Assembly: GCF_900183975.1 (NCBI RefSeq)
Contig: NZ_LT853882.1
Location: 186,001-250,000, forward strand
DNA: 64,000 nucleotides
Source: Xanthomonas fragariae
Lineage (GTDB): Bacteria; Pseudomonadota; Gammaproteobacteria; Xanthomonadales; Xanthomonadaceae
Direction of reading: 5' to 3'
Shown: positions 45,769 through 54,100 of the stretch, one piece after another
How positions within the stretch are numbered: position 1 is the stretch's first letter
Layout: every line of letters starts with the position of its first letter
Translations under genes and position numbers: made by a program
The notes under the pieces: generated by a model
Databases searched by the model: none
What the model was told of the DNA's origin: nothing
Seen by the model: the letters and a program-made list of their open reading frames with translations, nothing else

Positions 45769-47292
45769 ATGCGCCCTGGATTCCTCACGGTGCTAGTCCT
45801 GCTAGCACCGGCGTTGATCGCCCTGCCGGTCTTCGCCCAATCGGTTCTGACCCGCGACAATGGCGCAAAGGTCGGTGACAACCAGAATTCCCAGACCGCC
45901 GGTGCCACCGGCCCGACCCTGCTGCAGGACGTGCAGCTGATCCAGAAACTGCAGCGCTTCGATCGCGAGCGTATTCCCGAGCGCGTGGTGCATGCGCGCG
46001 GGACCGGCGTCAAGGGCGAATTCACCGCCACTGCCGATCTGTCCAACCTGACCAAGGCCAAGGTGTTCAGCTCCGGCGAAAAGATTCCGGTGTTCGTGCG
46101 CTTTTCCTCGGTTGTGCATGGCAACCACTCGCCGGAAACGCTGCGCGACCCGCACGGTTTCGCCACCAAGTTCTATACCAGCGAAGGCAACTGGGATCTG
46201 GTCGGCAACAACTTCCCGACCTTCTTCATCCGCGATGCGATCAAGTTTCCCGACATGGTCCACGCGTTCAAGCCGGACCCGCGCACCAACCTGGATGACG
46301 ATGCGCGTCGCTTCGATTTCTTCTCGCACGTGCCCGAGTCCACCCGCACGCTGACCCTGCTCTATTCCAACGAAGGCACCCCCGCCGGTTATCGCTTCAT
46401 GGATGGCAACGGCGTGCATGCCTACAAGCTGGTCAACGCGCAAGGCGAAGTGCATTACGTCAAGTTCCACTGGAAGACGCTGCAGGGCAGCAAGAACCTG
46501 GATCCCAAGCAGGTTGCCGCGGTTCAGGCCAAGGACTACAGCCACCTGACCAACGATCTGGTCGGCGCGATCAAGAAGGGCGATTACCCCAAATGGGATT
46601 TGTACCTGCAGGTGCTCAAGCCGGAAGACCTGGCCAAGTTCGATTTCGATCCGCTCGATGCCACCAAGATCTGGCCGGACGTGCCGGAGCAGAAGGTCGG
46701 CCAGATGGTGTTGAACAAAAACGTCGACAACTTCTTCCAGGAGACCGAGCAGGTGGCGATGGCGCCGGCCAACCTGGTGCCGGGCATCGAGCCTTCGGAA
46801 GATCGGCTGCTCCAGGGCCGTATTTTTTCCTATGCCGATGCCCAGCTGTATCGCATCGGCACCAACGGCCTGAGTCTGCCGGTAAACCGTCCGCGTGTGG
46901 CCGTCAACAACGGCAACCAGGATGGCCAAGCCAACACCGGCCACACCACCAGCGGCGTGAACTACGAGCCGAGCCGCCTGGAGCCGCGTCCGCAGGACAC
47001 CGCTGCGCGCTACCGCGCGTTGCCGCTGTCGGGTACCACCCAGCAGGCCAAGATCACTCGCGAACAGAACTTCAAGCAGGCCGGTGAGCTGTATCGGTCC
47101 TACAACAAGAAGGACCGCGCCGATCTGGTGCAGAGCTTCGGCGAGTCGCTAGCCACCACCGATACCGAGAGCAAGCATCTGGTGCTGTCGTTCCTGTACA
47201 AGGCCGACCCTGAGTACGGCACCGGGGTGACGCGCGTTGCCAAGGGCGATCTGGCCCGCGTCAAGCAGCTGGCCTCTACCCTGCAGGACTGA
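45769..47292 (+). CDS. katB: Exported monofunctional haem catalase, KatB-type
   Basis: A 507-residue haem catalase that dismutates hydrogen peroxide. A signal peptide (LALPVFA-type end near residue 23) places it in the periplasm. The distal His is in RVVHARGTG, the distal Asn in NNFPTFFIRD, and the proximal haem Tyr in FSYADAQLYRIG; FVRFSSV and RDPHGFATKFYT are also conserved. ATG 45769 is preferred to an in-frame TTG nine codons upstream, because it begins the signal peptide. The gene is followed by a hairpin and an ankyrin-repeat gene. This is the katB-ankB arrangement known from Pseudomonas aeruginosa, where the ankyrin protein is needed for full catalase activity. Confidence 0.93.
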   Translation: MRPGFLTVLVLLAPALIALPVFAQSVLTRDNGAKVGDNQNSQTAGATGPTLLQDVQLIQKLQRFDRERIPERVVHARGTGVKGEFTATADLSNLTKAKVFSSGEKIPVFVRFSSVVHGNHSPETLRDPHGFATKFYTSEGNWDLVGNNFPTFFIRDAIKFPDMVHAFKPDPRTNLDDDARRFDFFSHVPESTRTLTLLYSNEGTPAGYRFMDGNGVHAYKLVNAQGEVHYVKFHWKTLQGSKNLDPKQVAAVQAKDYSHLTNDLVGAIKKGDYPKWDLYLQVLKPEDLAKFDFDPLDATKIWPDVPEQKVGQMVLNKNVDNFFQETEQVAMAPANLVPGIEPSEDRLLQGRIFSYADAQLYRIGTNGLSLPVNRPRVAVNNGNQDGQANTGHTTSGVNYEPSRLEPRPQDTAARYRALPLSGTTQQAKITREQNFKQAGELYRSYNKKDRADLVQSFGESLATTDTESKHLVLSFLYKADPEYGTGVTRVAKGDLARVKQLASTLQD

Positions 47293-47302
47293 TCCATCCA
47301 AC

Positions 47303-47328
47303 GGCATCGCGGCCTGTGCCGCGGTGCC
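47303..47328 (+). terminator. Hairpin between katB and the ankyrin gene
   Basis: GGCATCGCGGC and GCCGCGGTGCC form an 11-bp stem with one G-T pair and a 4-base loop, 11 bases after the catalase stop, followed by the T-rich TCCTTCGTTTTC. It can act as a partial terminator that lowers downstream expression. Confidence 0.65.
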
Positions 47329-47351
47329 TCCTTCGTTTTCGGGAGAGCACG

Positions 47352-47927
47352 ATGCGCACCCTGTTGTTCCTGATGCTTGGCACCCTGTCTGCGGTTGCCG
47401 ATGCTGCCTCACCCGCGCCTGTACCCACCAGTGCCGCCAGCGTGGCCGCGACACCCGAGCAGATCAAGCTGCAGTTGCGCGAGTACTTCTTTGACGCTGC
47501 ACGCGAAGGCCGCCAGGACATGCTGGCCGAATTCATCCGCTCGCATTACGACCTCAACACCCGCGATGAGAAGGGCTACACCGCCTTGATCCTGGCTGCG
47601 TACCACGGCCAGCGCCCGGCGGTGGAACAGCTGCTCAGCGCCGGTGCCGACCCGTGCGCGCAGGACAAGCGTGGCAATACCGCGCTGATGGGCGCGATCT
47701 TCAAGGGCGAGCCGGGCATCGCCAGGCGCCTGATGCAGGCCCACTGCGCCCCGGACCAGCGCAACAATGCCGGCCAGACCGCGGCGATGTATGCGGCGCT
47801 GTTCCAGCGCACCGATGTGCTCAAGGATCTGGCCGCCAAGGGTGCAGACCTCAGCCTCAAGGACGGGCAGGGCAACGATGTGACCAAGCTGCAACGCGGC
47901 GACTTCGCCACCACGCCAGCGCGCTGA
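47352..47927 (+). CDS. Exported ankyrin-repeat protein, AnkB-like
   Basis: A 191-residue protein with a signal peptide (LLFLMLGTLSAVADA) and three to four ankyrin repeats: EKGYTALILAAYHGQRPAVE, KRGNTALMGAIFKGEPGIA, NAGQTAAMYAALFQRTDVL and a partial closing unit. It is periplasmic and likely partners the catalase encoded 60 bases upstream, as AnkB does with KatB. ATG 47352 follows GGGAGAG; a longer frame from 47316 lacks a signal. Confidence 0.88.
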   Translation: MRTLLFLMLGTLSAVADAASPAPVPTSAASVAATPEQIKLQLREYFFDAAREGRQDMLAEFIRSHYDLNTRDEKGYTALILAAYHGQRPAVEQLLSAGADPCAQDKRGNTALMGAIFKGEPGIARRLMQAHCAPDQRNNAGQTAAMYAALFQRTDVLKDLAAKGADLSLKDGQGNDVTKLQRGDFATTPAR

Positions 47928-48579
47928 GCGCGTCCGTGAGGCCTGGGCACCGCACGTATGCGCCTTGCAATGCTGTCACCGTCTTAAGGCTCCCTTACCG
48001 CGCGTTGCCCCAGCGTCGCCGCTGCATGTGCCGTAGCGCGTCGTGCAGCGACCTTCAACGACCTCCACGCTAGCTGCACCAGACGCGTAGCGATGACCGC
48101 AGCGCCTTTTAGTAGATGAGCCATCGCCCAGCTCACACTCATCGATAGCACCGGATCCGCGATGGGTGGGCCCGACTCTGCCAGGTAGCTAATATGCACC
48201 GGCAACCACCAGCTTACTGACGACAACATGCTTTCGCCGGTTGTCAGTTATCGGCCACGCCATATATTCCGCATCCTCGGCCTTAAGATCGGTGGTCGCC
48301 CGCTACCCGTCGAATGGGCCTCTCGGTGACCCTAAAGACACATTTTTCACGCCGCCGGTATTCCGCCACAGGTGCGTTGGAACTCAGGCGGCAGCGCTAA
48401 TTTTTCTGCCGCTACGTCAGGAGTTTTCTGACGCGCAAACCTTTGTGCGCCAAGGGTTTGACATAAAACTGAGCGCGCGCTGACTTATGTGGAATTCGTT
48501 GAAAAAAAGCGCAGAAAACAGTTCAAGAAAGCGCGGGGAACGCCGATGCTGAAGCTAACGTAGCCTAGAACCCCCGACC
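47928..48579. other. Intergenic region without a supported gene
   Basis: About 650 bases. Open frames on both strands (for example 47984-48229 minus) have a mixed composition and no family signature. The 48.3-48.5 kb part is distinctly AT-richer. Possibly a decayed gene; nothing can be assigned. Confidence 0.4.
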
Positions 48580-48804
48580 ATGAAGCTAGATCCTTCCATT
48601 CTTTTTTTAATGTCTCTGCTGGCCATGGTGCTGTGCACCGCCACTGCCGTTGCGGCGTTGATGTTCGGTCAGATGCACGTGCTGGCCACATCGTGGAGCT
48701 TTTACACGGTGATGGGCACCGCCCTGATCACGCTGGCCGCCTCGTTCCACGCCCTCGGCAAGCCGCCGAGCGTCGAAGAGCGTGTGGGTCTGCGTAACGC
48801 GTAA
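48580..48804 (+). CDS. Small two-helix membrane protein of unknown function
   Basis: A 74-residue protein with two hydrophobic segments (ILFLMSLLAMVLCTATAVAALMF, shortened here, and VMGTALITLAASFHALG) and a charged tail ending VEERVGLRNA. ATG 48580 is the first start. Composition matches the local coding bias. No family is recognised. It ends about 100 bases before an IS element. Confidence 0.55.
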   Translation: MKLDPSILFLMSLLAMVLCTATAVAALMFGQMHVLATSWSFYTVMGTALITLAASFHALGKPPSVEERVGLRNA

Positions 48805-48900
48805 CTGCAGGTGTCGTCCAGCCGTAGCGCCTGCGCTTTTCAAGCACTGAATGAAAGAAGCTGCGCGCGCAACAACGGCAGCGGTGATGCGATTTGCTAA

Positions 48901-49749
48901 GAACCTGTTCACGATCTTTCCTGATTGGTGCAGACTCTGCGGATGCGCCAAAAAACCTATCCGAGCGACATGAGCCGGGAGCGTTTCGAACACATCCTCC
49001 CGATCCTGGAACAAGCGCGCAAGCGCACCAAGCCACGCCGAGTGGATATGTATGAGGTGTGGTGCGCAGTGTTGTACGTGCTGCGAACCGGTTGCCAATG
49101 GCGAGCGCTACCCAGCGACTTTCCGAAGTGGCGGACCGTGCACGCGTACTTTGCCAAGTGGAGCGAGTGCGACGATGAAGGAGTGAGCCTGCTGGAGCGG
49201 GCGCTCAAAAAATCAGGTTGGCGTGGCCCGCCAGAAACAGGAGCGCAACATCTTCAGCAGGTTCTTGATCGTGGACGCGCAGAGCGTCAAGAACACGGAC
49301 ACAGCCGGGCAAAAGGGATATGACGCGGGCAAAAAGGTGTCGGGCATCAAGCGGCATATCGCTGTTGATACCCAGGGGTTGCCCCATGCCATCGCGGTGA
49401 CGACGGCGGAGGTGACCGACCGCAAAGGTGCGCTGCAGGCGCTGGAGCGCTGTCAGTCAAACTTGACGCATGTACAAAGCCTGCTGTGCGACAGTGGTTA
49501 CACCGGAGTACCGTTTGCCGAAGGCGTACGAGAGATTCTAGGCGAGCAGCTCACGGTGCAGATTGCCAAGCGCAGCGAACTGCACACCTTCAAGGTCATG
49601 CCCAAGCGCTGGATCGTCGAGCGCAGTTTTGCCTGGCTGGAGAAAAACCGAAGGCTGTGGAAGAACTGCGAGCGCAAACTCAACACCAGCTTGCAGTTCA
49701 TCCATCTGGCCTTCTTGGCGCTTCTACTCAAAAGATCGTGAACAGGCTC
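48901..49749 (+). mobile_element. IS5-family (IS1031-type) insertion sequence, 849 bp
   Basis: The inverted ends are GAACCTGTTCACGATCTTT and (inverted) GAGCCTGTTCACGATCTTT. It is flanked by the 3-bp direct repeat TAA (48898-48900 and 49750-49752). It contains one transposase gene split by a frameshift at an A6 run. Confidence 0.92.
48943..49741 (+). pseudogene. IS5-family transposase, frameshifted at an A-run
   Basis: From ATG 48943 (MRQKTYPSDMSRERFEHILP) the N-terminal half runs to LLERALKK. The family continues with NQVGVARQKQERN, which needs one A fewer than the six A at 49207-49212. The rest (FLIVDAQSVKNTDTAGQKGY, then GIKRHIAVDTQGLPHAIAV and ERSFAWLEKNRRLWKNCERK) is complete in the second frame to 49741. 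All catalytic residues are therefore present, but in two frames. A programmed frameshift at the A6 run would restore the protein; otherwise this copy is dead. Confidence 0.82.
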
Positions 49750-49967
49750 TAAGACGCGCCACCAGGGGAACTCACGAGCGCGCGTCCTGCTCGCATCTGG
49801 CCAGTTGGTACACGTCGATTACGTAGCGCATCGAGCAGGTGATCACGCAGCGGGACAGGTAGCTAAGAGACTCCGTGCCGGTCACACTGCCGCAGCGTCA
49901 TCGGCGCCCGTGTAAGCTGTTGATCCTGCTTCGCATTCAATAGCCGCTTACTGCGGCCGCTCTGCCG

Positions 49968-50972
49968 ATGACTGCTTCCGCCGATCGCTACGCCACCTCA
50001 CTGCGCCTGTCTGTCGCCCCGATGATGGACTGGACCGACCGGCATTGCCGGGTGTTCCATCGCCTGTTGGCGCCGTCTGCGCGCCTTTATACCGAAATGG
50101 TGCACGCCAATGCGGTGATCCACGGCGATCGCACGCGGCTGATCGGCTTCGATCCGGTCGAGCACCCGCTCGCCCTGCAATTAGGTGGCAGCGAGCCTGC
50201 CCTTCTCGCGCAGGCCGCCGCGATCGCGCAGGAATGGGGCTACGACGAGATCAATCTCAATTGCGGCTGCCCGTCCGATCGCGTGCAGGCCGGGCGCTTC
50301 GGCGCCTGCCTGATGCGCGAGCCGGCGCTGGTGGCCGACTGTGTTGCCGCCATGTGCGCGGCCACCACGCTGCCGATCACGGTCAAATGCCGCCTTGGCG
50401 TGGACGGCGATGACGACTACGCAGCGTTTGCCAACTTTGCCGACCAAGTGGTCGCGGCCGGCGCGGCCTTGGTGGTGGTGCACGCCCGTAATGCCTGGTT
50501 GAAGGGCTTGTCGCCGAAGGAAAACCGCGAAGTTCCACCGCTGCGCTACGACTGGGCTTACCGCCTCAAGCTGGAGCTGCCAAGCCTGCCGGTGGTACTC
50601 AATGGCGGCATCGCCGCCGTTGCTACCGCGCTGGCGCATCTGCGGCACACCGACGGCGTCATGCTGGGCCGCGCTGCCTACCATGATCCCTACGTGCTGC
50701 ACTGTCTGGATGCAGCGTTGAACCAGCGCCCGGAACAATCGCGCGCATCATTGCTGCGCGCACTGCAGCCGTACGTGCAATCCCAGCTGGAACAGGGCCT
50801 GGCCTTGAAGCACATCACCCGGCATGTGCTGGGGCTGTTCCATGGGCAGCCGGGCGGACGGGCGTTTCGGCAAATACTGAGCGAGGGCGCACATCGCCCG
50901 GACGCTGGCTGGGAACTGGTCGAGCAGGCCTTGCAGCGCACCGACTCCCATGCCTGGCGTGTCGTTGCCTGA
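49968..50972 (+). CDS. dusA: tRNA-dihydrouridine synthase DusA
   Basis: A 334-residue FMN-dependent enzyme reducing uridines in the tRNA D-loop (U20/U20a in the A type). The TIM barrel starts LSVAPMMDWTDRHCR. The family motif INLNCGCPSDRVQAGRFG leads to the catalytic Cys114 in FGACLM. VKCRLGVD and VVHARNAWLKGLSPKENR are the DusA-specific segments, and NGGI and DGVMLGRAAYHDPY bind FMN phosphate. Length is normal. It is a single gene, about 220 bases downstream of an IS element. Confidence 0.95.
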   Translation: MTASADRYATSLRLSVAPMMDWTDRHCRVFHRLLAPSARLYTEMVHANAVIHGDRTRLIGFDPVEHPLALQLGGSEPALLAQAAAIAQEWGYDEINLNCGCPSDRVQAGRFGACLMREPALVADCVAAMCAATTLPITVKCRLGVDGDDDYAAFANFADQVVAAGAALVVVHARNAWLKGLSPKENREVPPLRYDWAYRLKLELPSLPVVLNGGIAAVATALAHLRHTDGVMLGRAAYHDPYVLHCLDAALNQRPEQSRASLLRALQPYVQSQLEQGLALKHITRHVLGLFHGQPGGRAFRQILSEGAHRPDAGWELVEQALQRTDSHAWRVVA

Positions 50973-51254
50973 GCATCGGCCCGCGGCTCGCATGACCTGA
51001 ACAGGTGACCGGATTACTGCGTTTGCACTAGCTATTCGCGAGCAGGCGCGTCCGGAACAGTGAGCGTGCACGGGGCCTGCGGCCTCAATTGATATTTATT
51101 TCACTGAATGGCGTTAACACGAAGCCAAAAAGTTCAGATCGGATTCACCCCGAAAAATCAAGAATTTGGCGTAATCCTGGGCCCGATCACCGCAAAACGC
51201 GTGGGCGGTTTCACGAATTTTGAATGTTGCTGAACAACCCGCTAGGATTCGTTT

Positions 51255-51614
51255 GTGACTCTACCGCCCTGCCGCGCTCGCCATGTTGCTCTGGTCGCCC
51301 TCTGGGTTGCCATGGCCGCGCCGCTGGCGTGGAGCCAGGGATATCCAATGCCGCAGGGTGGCCGCGAGTCGTTGCCACCGTCTGCGCGTGGAAACAGCCG
51401 CACACTGTCGGATACCATTCGGCACGTGCAGCGGTCTACCGGTGGACAGATTCTCGGAGCCGAGCGGGTGCCTTTCGACGGCGGCAATCTAAACCGGGTC
51501 AAGTACATGAAGGACGGACGCGTGCACACCGTGTACGAGTCGGAGCAGATGCAGGCCCCGCCGCCGCGTAGTTCGGCGCCACCAGACGCGCCACCACGCG
51601 ACGATAACCAGTGA
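51255..51614 (+). CDS. Periplasmic PepSY-like protein upstream of phoPQ
   Basis: A 119-residue protein with a signal peptide (VALVALWVAMAAPLAWSQ). A PepSY-like segment follows: LSDTIRHVQRSTGGQILGAE, FDGGNLNRVKYMKDGRVHTV. The tail is rich in Pro. The start is GTG 51255. It lies 71 bases upstream of phoP on the same strand and is likely co-transcribed. Small PepSY proteins upstream of two-component systems are common in Xanthomonadaceae and may modulate the sensor, but that role is inference. Confidence 0.78.
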   Translation: MTLPPCRARHVALVALWVAMAAPLAWSQGYPMPQGGRESLPPSARGNSRTLSDTIRHVQRSTGGQILGAERVPFDGGNLNRVKYMKDGRVHTVYESEQMQAPPPRSSAPPDAPPRDDNQ

Positions 51615-51685
51615 ACGTAGATAGTTCTGCGTTCAGTCTCATAAATCCCCAGGCCATCGGCCGACAACGTAATTAGGGAGCGTGC

Positions 51686-52369
51686 ATGCGTATTCTTTTG
51701 GTCGAAGACGAAGCTCCGCTGCGCGAGACTCTCGCCGCGCGTCTGAAGCGTGAAGGCTTTGCAGTCGACGCTGCACAGGACGGCGAAGAGGGGCTGTACA
51801 TGGGCCGCGAAGTGCCATTCGACGTCGGCATCATCGACCTCGGCCTGCCCAAGATGTCGGGCATGGAGCTGATCAAGGCGCTGCGCGACGAGGGCAAGAA
51901 ATTTCCGGTGCTGATTTTGACGGCGCGTTCGAGCTGGCAGGACAAGGTCGAAGGCCTCAAGCAGGGTGCCGACGATTACCTAGTCAAGCCGTTCCACGTA
52001 GAAGAGCTGCTGGCGCGCGTTAACGCGCTGTTGCGGCGTGCGGCCGGCTGGAGCAAGCCGACGTTGGAGTGTGGCCCGGTGGCACTGGATCTGGCAGCGC
52101 AGACGGTTAGCGTCAATGGTGCCAACGTCGACCTGACCAGCTACGAGTATAAGGTGCTCGAATATCTGATGATGCATGCGGGCGAGTTAGTCTCCAAGGC
52201 TGACCTGACCGAGCACATCTATCAGCAGGATTTCGATCGCGATTCGAATGTGCTGGAAGTGTTCATCGGTCGCCTGCGCAAGAAGCTCGACCCCGATGGT
52301 GAGCTCAAGCCGATCGAGACCGTACGCGGTCGCGGCTACCGCTTCGCCATCCCGCGCACCGAAGGCTGA
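51686..52369 (+). CDS. phoP: OmpR-family response regulator, PhoP-like
   Basis: A 227-residue regulator. The receiver domain (residues 1-115) has the acidic pair in LLVEDEAPLR, phospho-acceptor Asp51 in IIDLGLPKMSG, Thr in LTARSSWQDK and Lys in DDYLVKPFH. The winged-helix DNA-binding domain (about residues 127-222) contains LTSYEYKVLEYLM, RDSNVLEVFIGRLRKKL and VRGRGYRF. It resembles PhoP most, and in Xanthomonas this pair controls responses to low Mg/Ca and virulence genes. The cognate kinase follows after 29 bases. Confidence 0.9.
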   Translation: MRILLVEDEAPLRETLAARLKREGFAVDAAQDGEEGLYMGREVPFDVGIIDLGLPKMSGMELIKALRDEGKKFPVLILTARSSWQDKVEGLKQGADDYLVKPFHVEELLARVNALLRRAAGWSKPTLECGPVALDLAAQTVSVNGANVDLTSYEYKVLEYLMMHAGELVSKADLTEHIYQQDFDRDSNVLEVFIGRLRKKLDPDGELKPIETVRGRGYRFAIPRTEG

Positions 52370-52398
52370 CTCTGCGCGTCGGCAAACAGGAAGGCAGG

Positions 52399-53814
52399 GT
52401 GGCGGTGCGCTCCAAGTGGTATAAACGCTGGCGTCCGCGATCCCTGCAGGCCCGCCAGCTACTTGCCGCGAGCCTCAGTCTTGTGGCCTTCCTGGCGCTG
52501 GCAGGCTACGCGCTGGATGTGGCGTTTGCGGACACCGCAGAAAAGAACCTGCGCGAGCGGCTGAAGAACTACGCCTCGGCGTACGCCGCCAATATCGATT
52601 TCGTGCGCGACGGCTCGCTGTATATCGGTGGACAACCGCCCGATCCGCGTTTCGACGTCCCCGGTGGCGGGCTGTATGTCGAGGTGGTGCGCCCGGACGA
52701 AAGCTGGACCTCGATGTCGGCTGAAGGCCCGAACATTCCGCACGGGCGCATGCTTGAGCCGCGCCAGGAAGAGTTTATCGGTCCGTTGGAAATGACCCAG
52801 ATCGACGGCAGCCTGGGCCAGCTCTATCGCTACGGCCTGGGCGTGAGCTATGTCGAACGCGAACACGGCGGCGAGATCCCGTACACCATCTATGTAATGG
52901 AAGACGCGCGTTCGATGGGCGCGCAGCTGCGCGTGTTCCGTGGCGCGGTGTGGTTTTATCTCGGCAGCGCCGGAGTGGTGCTGCTGGTGCTGCAGGCCTT
53001 CATTCTGCAGTGGAGCCTGCGTCCGTTGCGGCGGGTCATCAACGAGTTGACCAAGGTGCAACGCGGCGAAATCCAGCGCATGAGCGAGCAGCATCCGCGC
53101 GAACTGGAACCACTGACCGAGAGCATCAACGCCTTCATCGAAAGTGAGCGCGATAACCTGGATCGCCAGCGCAACACTCTGGCCGATCTGGCGCATAGCC
53201 TCAAGACGCCGATCGCGGTGCTGCGTACGCAACTGGATAGCGGTTCGTCCGAGCGCGATCTGCACGACGAAATGGACGTGCAACTGCGCCGCATGAACGA
53301 TCTGGTGTCCTACCAACTCGCACGTGCCGCTTCGAGTGGTCACAAGCTGTTCGCCGCGCCGTTGCCGATCGAACCGACCGCCGAAGAAATCGTACGTGGG
53401 TTGGAAAAGGTGTATTCGGTCAAAGGCGTGCTGTGCGAATTCGATATCTCGCCCGATGCGCGTTTTCACGGTGAGCCGGGCGATCTGCAGGAGCTGCTCG
53501 GCAACCTGCTGGAAAACGGCTTCAAATGGGCGCGCAGCCGCGTACTGTTGACCGCGCAGCCGGGCCCGACCACCGGCAACCGTCGCGCTGGCCTGATCCT
53601 GTCGGTGGAAGACGACGGCCCTGGCATCGCGCCGGAAGATGTGGCAAAGATTCTGCAACGTGGCGTGCGCGGCGATGAGCGCGTGCAAGGCCACGGCATC
53701 GGCATGTCGATTGTGCAGGACCTGATCAAGGCTTACCGCGGCGAACTGCAGGTGGTGCGCTCGCAGGAACTGGGCGGCGCCCGCTTCAACGTCACCCTGC
53801 CGCCGGGACTGTGA
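52399..53814 (+). CDS. phoQ: Sensor histidine kinase, PhoQ-like
   Basis: A 471-residue inner-membrane kinase. The first membrane helix lies at about residues 19-42. A periplasmic sensor domain of about 145 residues contains acidic clusters that could bind cations. The second helix is near residues 190-208 (GSAGVVLLVLQAFILQW), followed by a HAMP-like linker. The H-box LAHSLKTPIAVLRTQL has His266; the ATPase has LLGNLLENGFKWA, EDDGPGIAPED and GHGIGMSIV. It phosphorylates the upstream PhoP-like regulator. The start is GTG 52399. The Ser in HSLKTP in place of the usual Glu is a PhoQ-group feature. Confidence 0.9.
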   Translation: MAVRSKWYKRWRPRSLQARQLLAASLSLVAFLALAGYALDVAFADTAEKNLRERLKNYASAYAANIDFVRDGSLYIGGQPPDPRFDVPGGGLYVEVVRPDESWTSMSAEGPNIPHGRMLEPRQEEFIGPLEMTQIDGSLGQLYRYGLGVSYVEREHGGEIPYTIYVMEDARSMGAQLRVFRGAVWFYLGSAGVVLLVLQAFILQWSLRPLRRVINELTKVQRGEIQRMSEQHPRELEPLTESINAFIESERDNLDRQRNTLADLAHSLKTPIAVLRTQLDSGSSERDLHDEMDVQLRRMNDLVSYQLARAASSGHKLFAAPLPIEPTAEEIVRGLEKVYSVKGVLCEFDISPDARFHGEPGDLQELLGNLLENGFKWARSRVLLTAQPGPTTGNRRAGLILSVEDDGPGIAPEDVAKILQRGVRGDERVQGHGIGMSIVQDLIKAYRGELQVVRSQELGGARFNVTLPPGL

Positions 53815-53880
53815 CCGTTATGCGTGGCCCGATGAACCAGTGGCCACTGTCGCCTCGGGTTCCGACAACCGTTTACCGCC

Positions 53881-54066
53881 TCACGTGTTGGCCTGATTGA
53901 CGTTGCAGTCGAACAAGCGCAGCGGCTGAAGAATCGCGATTACCCGGTGCTCACCAATTACCGCGGCCTGTTCGGTGGGCTGCTGAGTCGATTATGGGGA
54001 TTGTCGCCAGTGCAATTGGAGCGGGTATTTCCGGGGGACAAGCCGCGCGATCCTGGGTTGGTTTGA
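53881..54066 (+). pseudogene. C-terminal remnant of a DUF1501-family protein
   Basis: The frame ending at the TGA 54064-54066 reads LIDVAVEQAQRLKNRDYPVL, TNYRGLFGGLLSRLWGLSPV, QLERVFPGDKPRDPGLV. This matches the conserved C-terminus of DUF1501 (sulfatase-like secreted) proteins. No start or N-terminal part exists between phoQ and this fragment. IS copy C begins 34 bases later, so an IS-associated deletion is plausible. Confidence 0.6.
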
Positions 54067-54100
54067 AGATGTGCAGTGAAGTGATGTAGATCGATAGCCA

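Noticed and set aside
47984..48483. Small open frames on both strands between the ankyrin gene and the 48.6-kb gene
   Set aside because: No ribosome site, family motif or consistent coding bias.
51120..51254. PhoP-box-like direct repeat upstream of the PepSY-phoP-phoQ genes
   Set aside because: AGTTCA-N5-GATTCA is too far from a known consensus to claim autoregulation.
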